NCBI GenBank assembly: GCA_964036665.1
Contig: OZ038528.1
Coordinates: 11,972,501-12,036,500, forward strand
Source: Gordius sp. MW1
Taxonomy: Eukaryota > Nematomorpha > Gordioida > Gordea > Gordiidae
Reading direction: 5' to 3'
DNA: 64,000 nucleotides
Numbering within the stretch: position 1 is the first letter of the stretch; every line of letters begins with the position of its first letter. A program made the position numbers and the translations under genes. The notes beneath the pieces are model-generated. The model did no database searches, was not told the DNA's origin, and worked only from the letters and a program-made list of their open reading frames with translations. Shown piece by piece: positions 13,905-29,000 of the stretch.

Positions 13905-15044
13905 CGTTGTCTTTTGTCAAAATGATAGTTCTCGCAGCTTAAAACCTCTTTTCGGAAGTCAATCGAGGATAATAGGATTCTCAAATTGGCCTACTTTTAT
14001 ATATTTTTTCATGCTCTTTCACATAGAATCGAAAAAAATAAATATTTTTACCTCAAAATTTTTCACATATTTTTCTTTGAACCGTATTCATCCGATGAAA
14101 GTTGTCGTTTTCAGACGTGGTTTCCATGATAAAAAGTAAAAATTTATCAGAATCAGAAAACTATTACTTTGAAATCATGATCGCATAGTGCATTTTTGAA
14201 AAATTAAGCACTCACGTTGCGATACAACAAACTAATCGCAACAATAAAACGTTGTCTTTTGTCAAAATGATAGTTCTCGCAGCTTAAAACCTCTTTTCGG
14301 AAGTCAATCGAGGATAATAGGATTCTCAAATTGGCCTACTATTATATATTTTTTCATGCTCTTTCACATAGAATCGAAAAAAATAAATATTTTTACCTCA
14401 AAAGTTTTCACATATTTTTCTTTCAACCATATTCATCCGATGAAAGTTGTCGTTTTCAGACGTGGTTTCCATGATAAAAAGTAAAAATTTATCAGAATCA
14501 GAGAACTATGACTTTGAAATCATGATCGCATAGTGCATTTTTGAAAAATTAAGCATTCACGGAGCGATACAACAAACTAATCGCAACAATAAATAGTTGT
14601 CTTTTGTCAAAATGATAGTTCTCGCAGCTTAAAACCTCTTTTCGGGAGTCAATCGAGGATAATAGGATTCTCAAATTGACCTACTTTTATATATTTTTTT
14701 ATACTCTTTCACATAGAATCGCAAAAAATAAATATTTTTACCTTAAAATTTTGAACCGTATTCATCCAATGAAAGTTGTCGTTTTCCGACGTGGTTTCCA
14801 TGATAAAAAGTAAAAATTTATCAGAATCAAAAAACTATTACTTTGAAATCATGATCGCATGGTGCATTTTTGAAAAATTAAGCACTCACGTTGCGATACA
14901 ACAAACTAATCGCAACAATAAAACGTTGTCTTTTGTCAAAATGATAGTTCTCGTAGCTTAAAACCTCTTTTCGGAAGTCAATCGATGATAATAGGATTCT
15001 CAAATTGGCCTACTTTTATATATTTTTTCATGCTCTTTCACATA

Positions 15045-15240
15045 GAATCGCAAAAAATAAATATTTTTACCTAAAAATTTTTGACATATTTTTCTTTGAA
15101 CCGTATTCATCCGTAGAAAGTTGTCGTTTTCCAACGTGGTTTCCATGATAAAAAGTAAAAATTTATCAGAATCAAAAAACTATTACTTTAAAATCATGAT
15201 CGCAGTGCATTTTTGAAAAATTAAGCACCCACGTTGCGAT
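15045..15240. repeat. Variant monomer segment repeated at +2412 bp
   Basis: A set of rare changes (gaatcgcaaaaaataaat, acctaaaaatttttgac, catccgtagaaag, ttttccaacg, gatcgcagtgc with a two-base loss) occurs here and again at 17457-17650. The offset is 2412 bp, close to seven monomers. With the 2396-bp pair beside it, this supports an older seven-unit organisation of the 13-18 kb region. Confidence 0.75.
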
Positions 15241-15525
15241 ACAACAAACTAATCGCAACAATAAAACGTTGTCTTTTGTCAAAATGATAGTTATCGCAGC
15301 TTAAAACCTCTTTTCGGAAGTCAATCGAGGATAATAGGATTCTCAAATTGGCCTACTTTTATATATTTTTTCATGCTCTTTCACATAGAATCGAAAAAAA
15401 TAAATATTTTTACCTCAAAAGTTTTCACATATTTTTCTTTCAACCGTATTCATCCGATGAAAGTTGTCGTTTTCAGACGTGGTTTCCATGATAAAAAGTA
15501 AAAAATTTTCAGAATCAGAAAACTT

Positions 15526-16300
15526 TTACTTTGAAATCATGATCGCATAGTGCATTTTTGAAAAATTAAGCACTCACGTTGCGATACAACAAACTAATCG
15601 CAACAATAAAACGTTGTCTTTTGTCAAAATGATAGTTCTCGCAGCTTAAAACCTCTTTTCGGAAGTCAATCGAGGATAATAGGATTTTCAAATTGGCCTA
15701 CTTTTATATATTTTTTCATGCTCTTTCACATAGAATCGAAAAAAATAAATATTTTTACCTCAAATGTTTTCACATATTTTTCTTTCAACCGTATTCATCC
15801 GATGAAAGTTGTCGTTTTCAGACGTGGTTTCCATGATAAAAAGTAAAAATTTATCAGAATCAGAAAACTATTACTTTGAAATCATGATCGCATAGTGCAT
15901 TTTTGAAAAATGAAGCACTCACGTTGCGATACAACAAACTAATCGCAACAATAAACGTTGTCTTTTGTCAAAATGATAGTTCTCGCAGCTTAAAACCTCA
16001 TTTCGGAAGTCAATCGAGGATAATAGGATTCTCAAATTGGCCTACTTTTATATATTTTTTCATGCTCTTTTACATAGAATCGAAAAAAATAAATATTTTT
16101 ACCTCAAAAGTTTTCACATATTTTTCTTTCAACCATATTCATCCGATGAAAGTTGTCGTTTTCAGACGTGGTTTCCATGATAAAAAGTAAAAATTTATCA
16201 GAATCAGAAAACTATTACTTTGAAATCATGATCGCATAGTGCATTTTTGAAAAATTAAGCACTCACGTTGCGATACAAGAAACTAATCGCAACAATAAAT
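15526..16300. repeat. Segment duplicated at +2396 bp, copy 2
   Basis: Matches 13130-13904 through all its diagnostic variants. The match stops at aataaatag near 16294, where copy 1 has aataaaacg. Just upstream, the monomer at about 15500 has its own private changes (gtaaaaaattttcag, cttttac), which fix the left edge. Confidence 0.75.
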
Positions 16301-19300
16301 AGTTGTCTTTTGTCAAAATGATAGTTCTCGCAGCTTAAAACCTCTTTTCGGAAGTCAATCGAGGTTAATAGGATTCTCAAATTGGCCTACTATTATATAT
16401 TTTTTCATGCTCTTTCACATAGAATCGAAAAAAATAAATATTTTTACCTCAAAATTTTTCACATATTTTTCTTTCAACCGTATTCATCCGATGAAAGTTG
16501 TCGTTTTCAGACGTGGTTTCCATGATAAAAAGTAAAAATTTATCAGAATCAGAAAACTATTACTTTGAAATCATGATCGCTTAGTGCATTTTTGAAAAAT
16601 TAAGCACTCACGCTGCGATACAACAAACTAATCGCAACAATAAAACGTTGTCTTTTGTCAAAATGATAGTTCTCGCAGCTTAAAACCTCTTTTCGGAAGT
16701 CAATCGAGGATAATAGGATTCTCAAATTGGCCTACTTTTATATATTTTTTCATGCTCTTTCACATAGAATCGAAAAAAATAAATATTTTTACCTCAAAAT
16801 TTTTCACATATTTTTCTTTGAACCGTATTCATCCGATGAAAGTTGTCGTTTTCAGACGTGGTTTCCATTATAAAAAGTAAAAATTTATCAGAATCAGAAA
16901 ACTATTACTTTGAAATCATGATCGCATAGTGCATTTTTGAAAAATTAAGCACTCACGTTGCGATACAACAAACTAATCGCAACAATAAAACGTTGTCTTT
17001 TGTCAAAATGATAGTTCTCGCAGCTTAAAACCTCTTTTCGGAAGTCAATCGAGGATAATAGGATTCTCAAATTGGCCTACTTTTATATATTTTTTCATGC
17101 TCTTTCACATAGAATCGAAAAAAATAAATATTTTTACCTCAAAAGTTTTCACATATTTTTCTTTCAACCGTATTCATCCGATGAAAGTTGTCGTTTTCAG
17201 ACGTGGTTTCCATGATAAAAAGTAAAAATTTATCAGAATCAGAAAACTATTACTTTGAAATCATGATCGCATAGTGCATTTTTGAAAAATTAAGCACTCA
17301 CGTTGCGATACAACAAACTAATCGCAACAATAAAACGTTGTCTTTTGTCAAAATGATAGTTCTCGCAGCTTAAAACCTCTTTTCGGAAGTCAATCGAGGA
17401 TAATAGGATTCTCAAATTGGCCTACTTTTATATATTTTTTCATGCTCTTTCACATAGAATCGCAAAAAATAAATATTTTTACCTAAAAATTTTTGACATA
17501 TTTTTCTTTGAACCGTATTCATCCGTAGAAAGTTGTCGTTTTCCAACGTGGTTTCCATGATAAAGAGTAAAATTTTATCAGAATCAAAAAACTATTACTT
17601 TAAAATCATGATCGCAGTGCATTTTTGAAAAATTAAGCACCCACTTTGCGATACAACAAACTAATCGCAACAATAAAACGTTGTCTTTTGTCAAAATGAT
17701 AGTTCTCGCAGCTTAAAACCTCTTTTCGGAAGTCAATAGAGGATAATAGGATTCTCAAATTGGCCTACTTTTATATATTTTTTCATGCTCTTTCACATAG
17801 AATCGAAAAAAATCAATATTTTTACCTCAAAATTTTTCACATATTTTTCTTTCAACAGTATTCATCCGATGAAAGTTGTCGTTTTCAGACGTGGTTTCCA
17901 TGATAAAAAGTAAAAATTTATCAGAATCAGAAAACTATTACTTTGAAATCATGATCGCATAGTGCATTTTTGAAAAATTAAGCACTCACGTTGCGATACA
18001 ACAAACTAATCGCAACAATAAAACGTTGTCTTTTGTCAAAATGATAGTTCTCGCAGCTTAAAACCTCTTTTCGGAAGTCAATCGAGGATAATAGGATTCT
18101 CAAATTGGCCTACTTTTATATATTTTTTCATGCTCTTTCACATAGAATCGAAAAAAATATATATTTTTACCTTAAAATCTTTCACATATTTTTCTTTGAA
18201 CCGTATTCATCCGATGAAAGTTGTCGTTTTCAGACGTGGTTTCCATGATAAAAAGTAAAAATTTATCAGAATCAGAAAACTATTACTTTGAAATCATGAT
18301 CGCATAGTGCATTTTTGAAAAATTAAGCACTCACGTTGCGATACAACAAACTAATCGCAACAATAAAACGTTATCTTTTGTCAAAATGATAGTTCTCGCA
18401 GCTTAAAACCTCTTTTCGGAAGTCAATCGAGGATAATAGGATTCTCAAATTGGCTTACTTTTATATATTTTTTCATGCTCTTTCACATAGAATCAAAAAA
18501 ATAAATATTTTTACCTCAAAAGTTTTCACATATTTTTCTTTGAACCGTATTCATCCGATGAAAGTTGTCGTTTTCAGACGTGGTTTCCATGATAAAAAGT
18601 TAAATTTATCAGAATCAGAAAACTATTACTTTAAAATCATGATCGCATAGTGCATTTTTGAAAAATTAAGCACTCACGTTGCGATCCAACAAACTAATCG
18701 CAACAATAAAACGTTGTCTTTTGTCAAAATGATAGTTCTCGCAGCTTAAAACCTCTTTTCGGAAGTCAATCGAGGATAATAGGATTCTCAATTTGGCCTA
18801 CTTTTATATATTTTTTCATGCTCTTTCACATAGAATCGAAAAAAATAAATATTTTGACCCCATCATTTTTTACATATTTTTCTTTCAACCGTATTCATCC
18901 GATGAAAGTTGTCGTTTTCCGACGTGGTTTCCATGATAAAAAGTAAAAATTTATCAGAATCAAAAAACTATTACTTTGAAATCATGATCGCATAGTGCAT
19001 TTTTGAAAAATTAAGCACTCACGTTGCGATACAACAAACTAATCGCAACAATAAAACGTTGTCTTTTGTCAAAATGATAGTTCTCGCAGCTTAAAACCTC
19101 TTTTCGGAAGTCAATCGATGATAATAGGATTCTCAAATTGGCCTACTTTTATATATTTTTTCATGCTCTTTCACATAGAATTGAAAAAAAAAATATTTTT
19201 ACCTCAAAATTTTTCACATATTTTTCTTTGAACCGTATTCATCCGAAGAAAGTTGTCGTTTTCAGACGTGGTTTCCATGATAAAAAGTAAAAATTTATCA

Positions 19301-21696
19301 GAATCAGAAAACTATTACTTTGAATCATGATCGCATAGTGCATTTTTGAAAAATTAAGCACTCACGTTGCGATACACCAAACTAATCGCAACAATAAAAC
19401 GTTGTTTTTTGTCAAAATGATAGTTCTCGCAGCTTAAAACCTCTTTTCGGAAGTCAATCGAGGATAATAGGATTCTCAAATTGGCCTACTTTTATATATT
19501 TTTTCATGCTCTTTCACATAGAATCGAAAAAAATAAATATTTTTACCTCAAAAGTTTTCACATATTTTTCTTTTAACCATATTCATCCGATGAAAGTTGT
19601 CGTTTTCAGACGTGGTTTCCATGATAAAAAGTAAAAATTTATCAGAATCAGAAAACTATTACTTTGAAATCATGATCGCATAGTGCATTTTTGAAAAATT
19701 AAGCACTCACGTTGCGATACAACAAACTAATCGCAACAATAAAACGTTGTCTTTTGTCAAAATGATAGTTCTCGCAGCTTAAAACCTCTTTTCGGAAGTC
19801 AATCGAGGATAATAGGATTCTCAAATTGGCTTACTTTTATATATTTTTTCATGCTCTTTCACATAGAATCGAAAAAAATAAATATTTTTACCTCAAAATA
19901 TTTCACATATTTTTCTTTGAACCGTATTCATCCGATGAAAGTTGTCGTTTTCAGACGTGGTTTCCATGATAAAAAGTAAAAATTTATCAGAATCAGAATA
20001 CTATTACTTTGAAATCATGATCGCATAGTGCATTTTTGAAAAATTAAGCACTCACGTTGCGATACAACAAACTAATCGCAACAATAAAACGTTGTCTTTT
20101 GTCAAAATGATAGTTCTCGCAGCTTAAAACCTCTTTTCGGAAGTCAATCGAGGATAATAGGATTCTCAATTTGGCCTACTTTTATATATTTTTTCATGCT
20201 CTTTCACATAGAATCGAAAAAAATAAATATTTTGACCCCATCATTTTTTACATATTTTTCTTTCAACCGTATTCATCCGATGAAAGTTGTCGTTTTCCGA
20301 CGTGGTTTCCATGATAAAAAGTAAAAATTTATCAGAATCAAAAAACTATTACTTTGAAATCATGATCGCATAGTGCATTTTTGAAAAATTAAGCACTCAC
20401 GTTGCGATACAACAAACTAATCGCAACAATAAAACGTTGTCTTTTGTCAAAATGATAGTTCTCGCAGCTTAAAACCTCTTTTCGGAAGTCAATCGATGAT
20501 AATAGGATTCTCAAATTGGCCTACTTTTATATATTTTTTCATGCTCTTTCACATAGAATCGAAAAAAATCAATATTTTTACCTCAAAATTTTTCACATAT
20601 TTTTCTTTGAACCGTATTCATCCGATGAAAGTTGTCGTTTTCAGACGTGGTTTCCTTGATAAAAAGTAAAAATTTATCAGAATCAGAAAACTATTACTTT
20701 GAAATCATGATCGCATAGTGCATTTTTGAAAAATTAAGCACTCACGTTGCGATACAACAAACTAATCGCAACAATAAAACGTTGTCTTTTGTCAAAATGA
20801 TAGTTCTCGCAGCTTAAAACCTTTTTTCGGAAGTCAATCGAGGATAATAGGATTCTCAAATTGGCCTACTTTTATATATTTTTTCATGCTCTTTCACATA
20901 GAATAGAAAAAAATAAATATTTTTACCTCAAAATTTTCACCTATTTTTCTTTCAACCGTATTCATCCGATGAAAGTTGTCGTTTTCAGACGTGGTTTCCA
21001 TGATAAAAAGTAAAAATTTATCAGAATCAGAAAACTATTACTTTGAAATCATGATCGCATAGTGCATTTTTGAAAAATTATGCACTCACGTTGCGATACA
21101 ACAAACTAATCGCAACAATAAAACGTTGTCTTTTGTCAAAATGATAGTTCTCGCAGCTTAAAACCTCTTTTCGGAAGTCAATCGAGGATAATAGGATTCT
21201 CAAACAGCCTACTTTTATATATTTTTTCATGCTCTTTCACATAAAATCGAAAAAAATAAATATTTTTACCTCAAAATTTTTCACATATTTTTCTTTGAAC
21301 CGTATTCATCCGATGAAAGTTGTCGTTTTCAGACGTGGTTTCCATGATAAAAAGTAAAAATTTATCAGAATCAGAAAACTATTACTTTAAAATCATGATC
21401 GCATAGTGCATTTTTGAAAAATTAAGCACTCACGTTGCGATACAACAAACTAATCGCAACAATAAAACGTTGTCTTTTGTCAAAATGATAGTTCTCGCAG
21501 CTTAAAACCTCTTTTCGGAAGTCAATCGAGGATAATAGGATTCTCAAACAGCCTACTTTTATATATTTTTTCATGCTCTTTCACATAGAATCGAAAAAAA
21601 AAAATATTTTTACATCAAATTTTTTCACATATTTTTCTTTGAACCGTATTCATCCGATGAAAGTTGTCGTTTTCAGACGTGGTTTCCATGATAAAA
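16301..21696. repeat. Mixed satellite monomers with a four-unit duplication
   Basis: About fifteen and a half monomers. The stretch 18687-19188 recurs at 20065-20566 (offset 1378 bp, four monomers), marked by ctcaatttggcc (18787, 20165) and a rare aaatattttgaccccatc form (18851, 20229). From about 21200 onward many units have ctcaaacagcctac in place of ctcaaattggcctac. No gene is seen. Confidence 0.75.
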
Positions 21697-24600
21697 AGTA
21701 AAAATTTATCAGAATCAGAAAACTATTACTTTGAAATCATGATCGCATAGTGCATTTTTGAAAAATTAAGCACTCACGTTGCGATACAACAAACTAATCG
21801 CACCAATAAAACGTTGTCTTTTGTCAAAATGATAGTTCTCGCAGCTTAAAACCTCTTTTCGGAAGTCAATCGAGGATAATAGGATTCTCAAATTGGCTTA
21901 CTTTTATATATTTTTTCATGCTCTTTCACATAGAATCAAAAAATAAAATATTTTTACCTCAAAATTTTTCACATATTTTTCTTTGAACCGTATTCATCCG
22001 ATGAAAGTTGTCGTTTTCAGACGTGGTTTCCTTGATAAAAAGTTAAATTTATCAGAATCAGAAAACTATTACTTTGAAATCATGATCGCATAGTGCATTT
22101 TTGAAAAATTAAGCACTCACGTTGCGATCCAACAAACTAATCGCAACAATAAAACGTTGTCTTTTGTCAAAATGATAGTTCTCGCAGCTTAAAACCTCTT
22201 TTCGGAAGTCAATCGAGGATAATAGGATTCTCAAACAGCCTACTTTTATATATTTTTTCATGCTCTTTCACATAGAATAGAAAAAAATAAATATTTTTAC
22301 CTCAAAATTTTTCACATATTTTTCTTTGAACCGTATTCATCCGATGAAAGTTGTCGTTTTCCGACGTGGTTTCCATGATAAAAAGTAAAAATTTATCAGA
22401 ATCAAAAAACTATTACTTTGAAATCATGATCGCATAGTGCATTTTTGAAAAATTAAGCACTCACGTTGCGATACAACAAACTAATCGCAACAATAAAACG
22501 TTGTCTTTTGTCAAAATGATAGTTCTCGCAGCTTAAAACCTTTTTTCGGAAGTCAATCGAGGATAATAGGATTCTCAAACAGCCTACTTTTATATATTTT
22601 TTCATGCTCTTTCACATAGAATTGAAAAAAAAAATATTTTTACCTCAAAATTTTTCACATATTTTTCTTTGAACCGTATTCATCCGATGAAAGTTGTCGT
22701 TTTCAGACGTGGTTTCCTTGATAAAAAGTAAAAATTTATCAGAATCAGAAAACTATTACTTTGAAATCATGATCGCATAGTGCATTTTTGAAAAATTAAG
22801 CACTCACGTTGCGATACAACAAACTAATCGCAACAATAAAACGTTGTCTTTTGTCAAAATGATAGTTCTCGCAGCTTAAAACCTTTTTTCGGAAGTCAAT
22901 CGATGATAATAGTATTCTCAAATTGGCCTACTTTTATATATTTTTTCATGCTCTTTCACATAAAATCGAAAAAAATAAATATTTTTACCTCAAAATTTTC
23001 ACCTATTTTTCTTTCAACCGTATTCATCCGATGAAAGTTGTCGTTTTCAGACGTGGTTTCCATGATAAAAAGTAAAAATTTATCAGAATCAGAAAACTAT
23101 TACTTTGAAATCATGATCGCATAGTGCATTTTTGAAAAATTATGCACTCACGTTGCGATACAACAAACTAATCGCAACAATAAAACGTTGTCTTTTGTCA
23201 AAATGATAGTTCTCGCAGCTTAAAACCTCTTTTCGGAAGTCAATCGAGGATAATAGGATTCTCAAATTGGCTTACTTTTATATATTTTTTCATGCTCTTT
23301 CACATAGAATTGAAAAAAAAAATATTTTTACCTCATAATTTTTCACATATTTTTCTTTGAACCGTATTCATCCGATGAAAGTTGTCGTTTTCAGACGTGG
23401 TTTCCATGATAAAAAGTAAAAATTTATCAGAATCAGAAAACTATTACTTTGAATCATGATCGCATAGTGCATTTTTGAAAAATTAAGCACTCACGTTGCG
23501 ATACAACAAACTAATCGCAACAATAAAACGTTGTCTTTTGTCAAAATGATAGTTCTCGCAGCTTAAAACCTCTTTTCGGAAGTCAATCGAGGATAATAGG
23601 ATTCTCAATTTGGCCTACTTTTATATATTTTTTCATGCTCTTTCACATAGAATCGAAAAAAATCAATATTTTTACCTCAAAATTTTTCACATATTTTTCT
23701 TTCAACCGTATTCATCCGATGAAAGTTGTCGTTTTCAGACGTGGTTTCCATGATAAAGAGTAAAAATTTATCAGAATCAGAAAACTATTACTTTGAAATC
23801 ATGATCGCATAGTGCATTTTTGAAAAATTAAGCACTCACGTTGCGATACAACAAACTAATCGCACCAATAAAACGTTGTCTTTTGTCAAAATGATAGTTC
23901 TCGCAGCTTAAAACCTCTTTTCGGAAGTCAATCGAGGATAATAGGATTCTCAAATTGGCTTACTTTTATATATTTTTTCATGCTCTTTCACATAGAATCA
24001 AAAAATAAAATATTTTTACCTCAAAATTTTTCACATATTTTTCTTTGAACCGTATTCATCCGATGAAAGTTGTCGTTTTCAGACGTGGTTTCCTTGATAA
24101 AAAGTTAAATTTATCAGAATCAGAAAACTATTACTTTGAAATCATGATCGCATAGTGCATTTTTGAAAAATTAAGCACTCACGTTGCGATCCAACAAACT
24201 AATCGCAACAATAAAACGTTGTCTTTTGTCAAAATGATAGTTCTCGCAGCTTAAAACCTCTTTTCGGAAGTCAATCGAGGATAATAGGATTCTCAAACAG
24301 CCTACTTTTATATATTTTTTCATGCTCTTTCACATAGAATAGAAAAAAATAAATATTTTTACCTCAAAATTTTTCACATATTTTTCTTTGAACCGTATTC
24401 ATCCGATGAAAGTTGTCGTTTTCCGACGTGGTTTCCATGATAAAAAGTAAAAATTTATCAGAATCAAAAAACTATTACTTTGAAATCATGATCGCATAGT
24501 GCATTTTTGAAAAATTAAGCACTCACGTTGCGATACAACAAACTAATCGCAACAATAAAACGTTGTCTTTTGTCAAAATGATAGTTCTCGCAGCTTAAAA

Positions 24601-26018
24601 CCTTTTTTCGGAAGTCAATCGAGGATAATAGGATTCTCAAACAGCCTACTTTTATATATTTTTTCATGCTCTTTCACATAGAATTGAAAAAAAAAATATT
24701 TTTACCTCAAAATTTTTCACATATTTTTCTTTGAACCGTATTCATCCGATGAAAGTTGTCGTTTTCAGACGTGGTTTCCTTGATAAAAAGTAAAAATTTA
24801 TCAGAATCAGAAAACTATTACTTTGAAATCATGATCGCATAGTGCATTTTTGAAAAATTAAGCACTCACGTTGCGATACAACAAACTAATCGCAACAATA
24901 AAACGTTGTCTTTTGTCAAAATGATAGTTCTCGCAGCTTAAAACCTTTTTTCGGAAGTCAATCGATGATAATAGTATTCTCAAATTGGCCTACTTTTATA
25001 TATTTTTTCATGCTCTTTCACATAAAATCGAAAAAAATAAATATTTTTACCTCAAAATTTTCACCTATTTTTCTTTCAACCGTATTCATCCGATGAAAGT
25101 TGTCGTTTTCAGACGTGGTTTCCATGATAAAAAGTAAAAATTTATCAGAATCAGAAAACTATTACTTTGAAATCATGATCGCATAGTGCATTTTTGAAAA
25201 ATTATGCACTCACGTTGCGATACAACAAACTAATCGCAACAATAAAACGTTGTCTTTTGTCAAAATGATAGTTCTCGCAGCTTAAAACCTCTTTTCGGAA
25301 GTCAATCGAGGATAATAGGATTCTCAAATTGGCTTACTTTTATATATTTTTTCATGCTCTTTCACATAGAATTGAAAAAAAAAATATTTTTACCTCATAA
25401 TTTTTCACATATTTTTCTTTGAACCGTATTCATCCGATGAAAGTTGTCGTTTTCAGACGTGGTTTCCATGATAAAAAGTAAAAATTTATCAGAATCAGAA
25501 AACTATTACTTTGAATCATGATCGCATAGTGCATTTTTGAAAAATTAAGCACTCACGTTGCGATACAACAAACTAATCGCAACAATAAAACGTTGTCTTT
25601 TGTCAAAATGATAGTTCTCGCAGCTTAAAACCTCTTTTCGGAAGTCAATCGAGGATAATAGGATTCTCAATTTGGCCTACTTTTATATACTTTTTCATGC
25701 TCTTTCACATAGAATCGAAAAAAATCAATATTTTTACCTCAAAATTTTTCACATATTTTTCTTTCAACCGTATTCATCCGATGAAAGTTGTCGTTTTCAG
25801 ACGTGGTTTCCATGATAAAGAGTAAAAATTTATCAGAATCAGAAAACTATTACTTTGAAATCATGATCGCATAGTGCATTTTTGAAAAATTAAGCACTCA
25901 CGTTGCGATACAACAAACTAATCGCACCAATAAAACGTTGTCTTTTGTCAAAATGATAGTTCTCGCAGCTTAAAACCTCTTTTCGGAAGTCAATCGAGGA
26001 TAATAGGATTCTCAAATT
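21697..26018. repeat. Six-monomer tandem duplication, 2062-bp period
   Basis: Two full copies plus a short third part. Markers recur at +2062: atcgcaccaat (21801, 23863, 25925), tagaatcaaaaaataaaat (21931, 23993), accttttttcgg (22540, 24602), gataatagtattctc (22905, 24967), ttgaatcatgatc (23450, 25512) and gataaagag (23752, 25814). I noticed one internal difference, a T-to-C change near 25690. The left edge is fixed by gataaaaag versus gataaagag near 21695. The right edge is at 26019, where ggc becomes tgc. The copies are nearly identical, so the event is recent. Confidence 0.88.
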
Positions 26019-29000
26019 TGCTTACTTTTATATATTTTTTCATGCTCTTTCACATAGAATCGAAAAAAATAAATATTTTTACCTCAAAATTTTTCACATA
26101 TTTTTCTTTGAACCGTATTCATCCGATGAAAGTTGTCGTTTTCAGACGTGGTTTCCTTGATAAAAAGTAAAAATTTATCAGAATCAGAAAACTATTACTT
26201 TGAAATCATGATCGCATAGTGCATTTTTGAAAAATTAAGCACTCATGTTGCGATCCAACAAACTAATCGCAACAATAAAACGTTGTCTTTTGTCAAAATG
26301 ATAGTTCTCGCAGCTTAAAACCTCTTTTCGGAAGTCAATCGATGATAATAGTATTCTCAAATTGGCCTACTTTTATATATTTTTTCATGCTCTTTCACAT
26401 AGAATCGAAAAAAATCAATATTTTTACCTCAAAATTTTCCACATATTTTTCTTTCAACCGTATTCATCCGATGAAAGTTGTCGTTTTCAGACGTGGTTTC
26501 CATGATAAAAAGTAAAAATTTATCAGAATCAGAAAACTATTACTTTGAAATCATGATCGCATAGTGCATTTTTGAAAAATTAAGCACTCACGTTGCGATA
26601 CAACAAACTAATCGCAACAATAAAACGTTGTCTTTTGTCAAAATGATAGTTCTCGCAGCTTAAAACCTTTTTTCGGAAGTAAATCGAGGATAATAGGATT
26701 CTCAAATTGGCTTACTTTTATATATTTTTTCATGCTCTTTCACATAGAATCGAAAAAAATCAATATTTTTACCTCAAAATTTTTCACATATTTTTCTTTG
26801 AACCGTATTCATCCGATGAAAGTTGTCGTTTTCAGACGTGGTTTCCATGATAAAAAGTAAAAATTTATCAGAATCAGAAAACTATTACTTTGAAATCATG
26901 ATCGCATAGTGCATTTTTGAAAAATTAAGCACTCACGTTGCGATACAACAAACTAATCGCACCAATAAAACGTTGTCTTTTGTCAAAATGATAGTTCTCG
27001 CAGCTTAAAACCTCTTTTCGGAAGTCAATCGAGGATAATAGGATTCTCAAATTGGCTTACTTTTATATATTTTTTCATGCTCTTTCACATAGAATCAATA
27101 TTTTTACCTCAAAATTTTTCACATATTTTTCTTTGAACCGTATTCATCCGAAGAAAGTTGTCGTTTTCCAACGTGGTTTCCATGATAAAAAGTAAAAATT
27201 TATCAGAATCAGAATACTATTACTTTGAAATCATGATCGCATAGTGCATTTTTGAAAAATTAAGCACTCACGTTGCGATACAACAAACTAATCGCAACAA
27301 TAAAACGTTGTCTTTTGTCAAAATGATAGTTCTCGCAGCTTAAAACCTCTTTTCGGAAGTCAATCGAGGATAACAGGATTCTCAAATTGGCCTACTTTTA
27401 TATATTTTTTCATGCTCTTTCACATAGAATCGAAAAAAATAAATATTTTTACCTAAAAAGTTTTCACATATTTTTCTTTGAACCGTATTCATCCGATGAA
27501 AGTTGTCGTTTTCAGACGTGGTTTCCATGATAAAAAGTAAAAATTTATCAGAATCAAAAAACTATTACTTTGAAATCATGATCGCATAGTGCATTTTTGA
27601 AAAATTAAGCACCCACGTTGCGATACAACAAACTAATCGCAACAATAAAACGTTGTCTTTTGTCAAAATGATAGTTCTCGCAGCTTAAAACCTCTTTTCG
27701 GAAGTCAATCGAGGATAATAGGATTCTCAAATTGGCCTACTTTTATATATTTTTTCATGCTCTTTCACATAGAATCGAAAAAAATCAATATTTTTACCTC
27801 AAAATTTTTCACATATTTTTCTTTCAACAGTATTCATCCGATGAAAGTTGTCGTTTTCAGACGTGGTTTCCATGATAAAGAGTAAAAATTTATCAGAATC
27901 AGAAAACTATTACTTTGAAATCATAATCGCATAGTGCATTTTTGAAAAATTAAGCACTCACGTTGCGATACAACAAACTAATCGCAACAATAAAACGTTG
28001 TCTTTTGTCAAAATGATAGTTCTCGCAGTTTAAAACCTCTTTTCGGAAGTCAATCGAGGATAATAGGATTCTCAAATTGGCCTACTTTTATATATTTTTT
28101 CATGCTCTTTCACATAGAATCGAAAAAAAAAATATTTTTACCTCAAAATTTTTCACATATTTTTCTTTCAACCGTATTCATCCGATGAAAGTTGTCGTTT
28201 TCAGACGTGGTTTCCATGATAAAAAGTAAAAATTTATCAGAATCAGAAAACTATTACTTTGAAATCATGATCGCTTAGTGCATTTTTGAAAAATTAAGCA
28301 CTCACGCTGCGATACAACAAACTAATCGCAACAATAAAACGTTGTCTTTTGTCAAAATGATAGTTCTCGCAGCTTAAAACCTCTTTTCGGAAGTCAATCG
28401 AGGATAATAGGATTTTCAAATTGGCCTACTTTTATATATTTTTTCATGCTCTTTCACATAGAATCAATATTTTTACCTCAAAATTTTTCACATATTTTTC
28501 TTTGAACAGTATTCATCCGATGAAAGTTGTCGTTTTCAGACGTGGTTTCCATGATAAAAAGTAAAAATTTATCAGAATCAGAAAACTATTACTTTGAAAT
28601 CATGATCGCATGGTGCATTTTTGAAAAATTAAGCACTCACGTTGCGATACAACAAACTAATCGCAACAATAAAACGTTGTCTTTTGTCAAAATGATAGTT
28701 CTCGCAGCTTAAAACCTCTTTTCGGAAGTCAATCGAGGATAACAGGATTCTCAAATTGGCCTACTTTTATATATTTTTTCATGCTCTTTCACATAGAATC
28801 GAAAAAAATAAATATTTTTACCTCAAAAGTTTTCACATATTTTTCTTTCAACCATATTCATCCGATGAAAGTTGTCGTTTTCAGACGTGGTTTCCATGAT
28901 AAAAAGTAAAAATTTATCAGAATCAGAAAACTATTACTTTGAAATCATAATCGCATAGTGCATTTTTGAAAAATTAAGCACTCACGTTGCGATACAAGAA

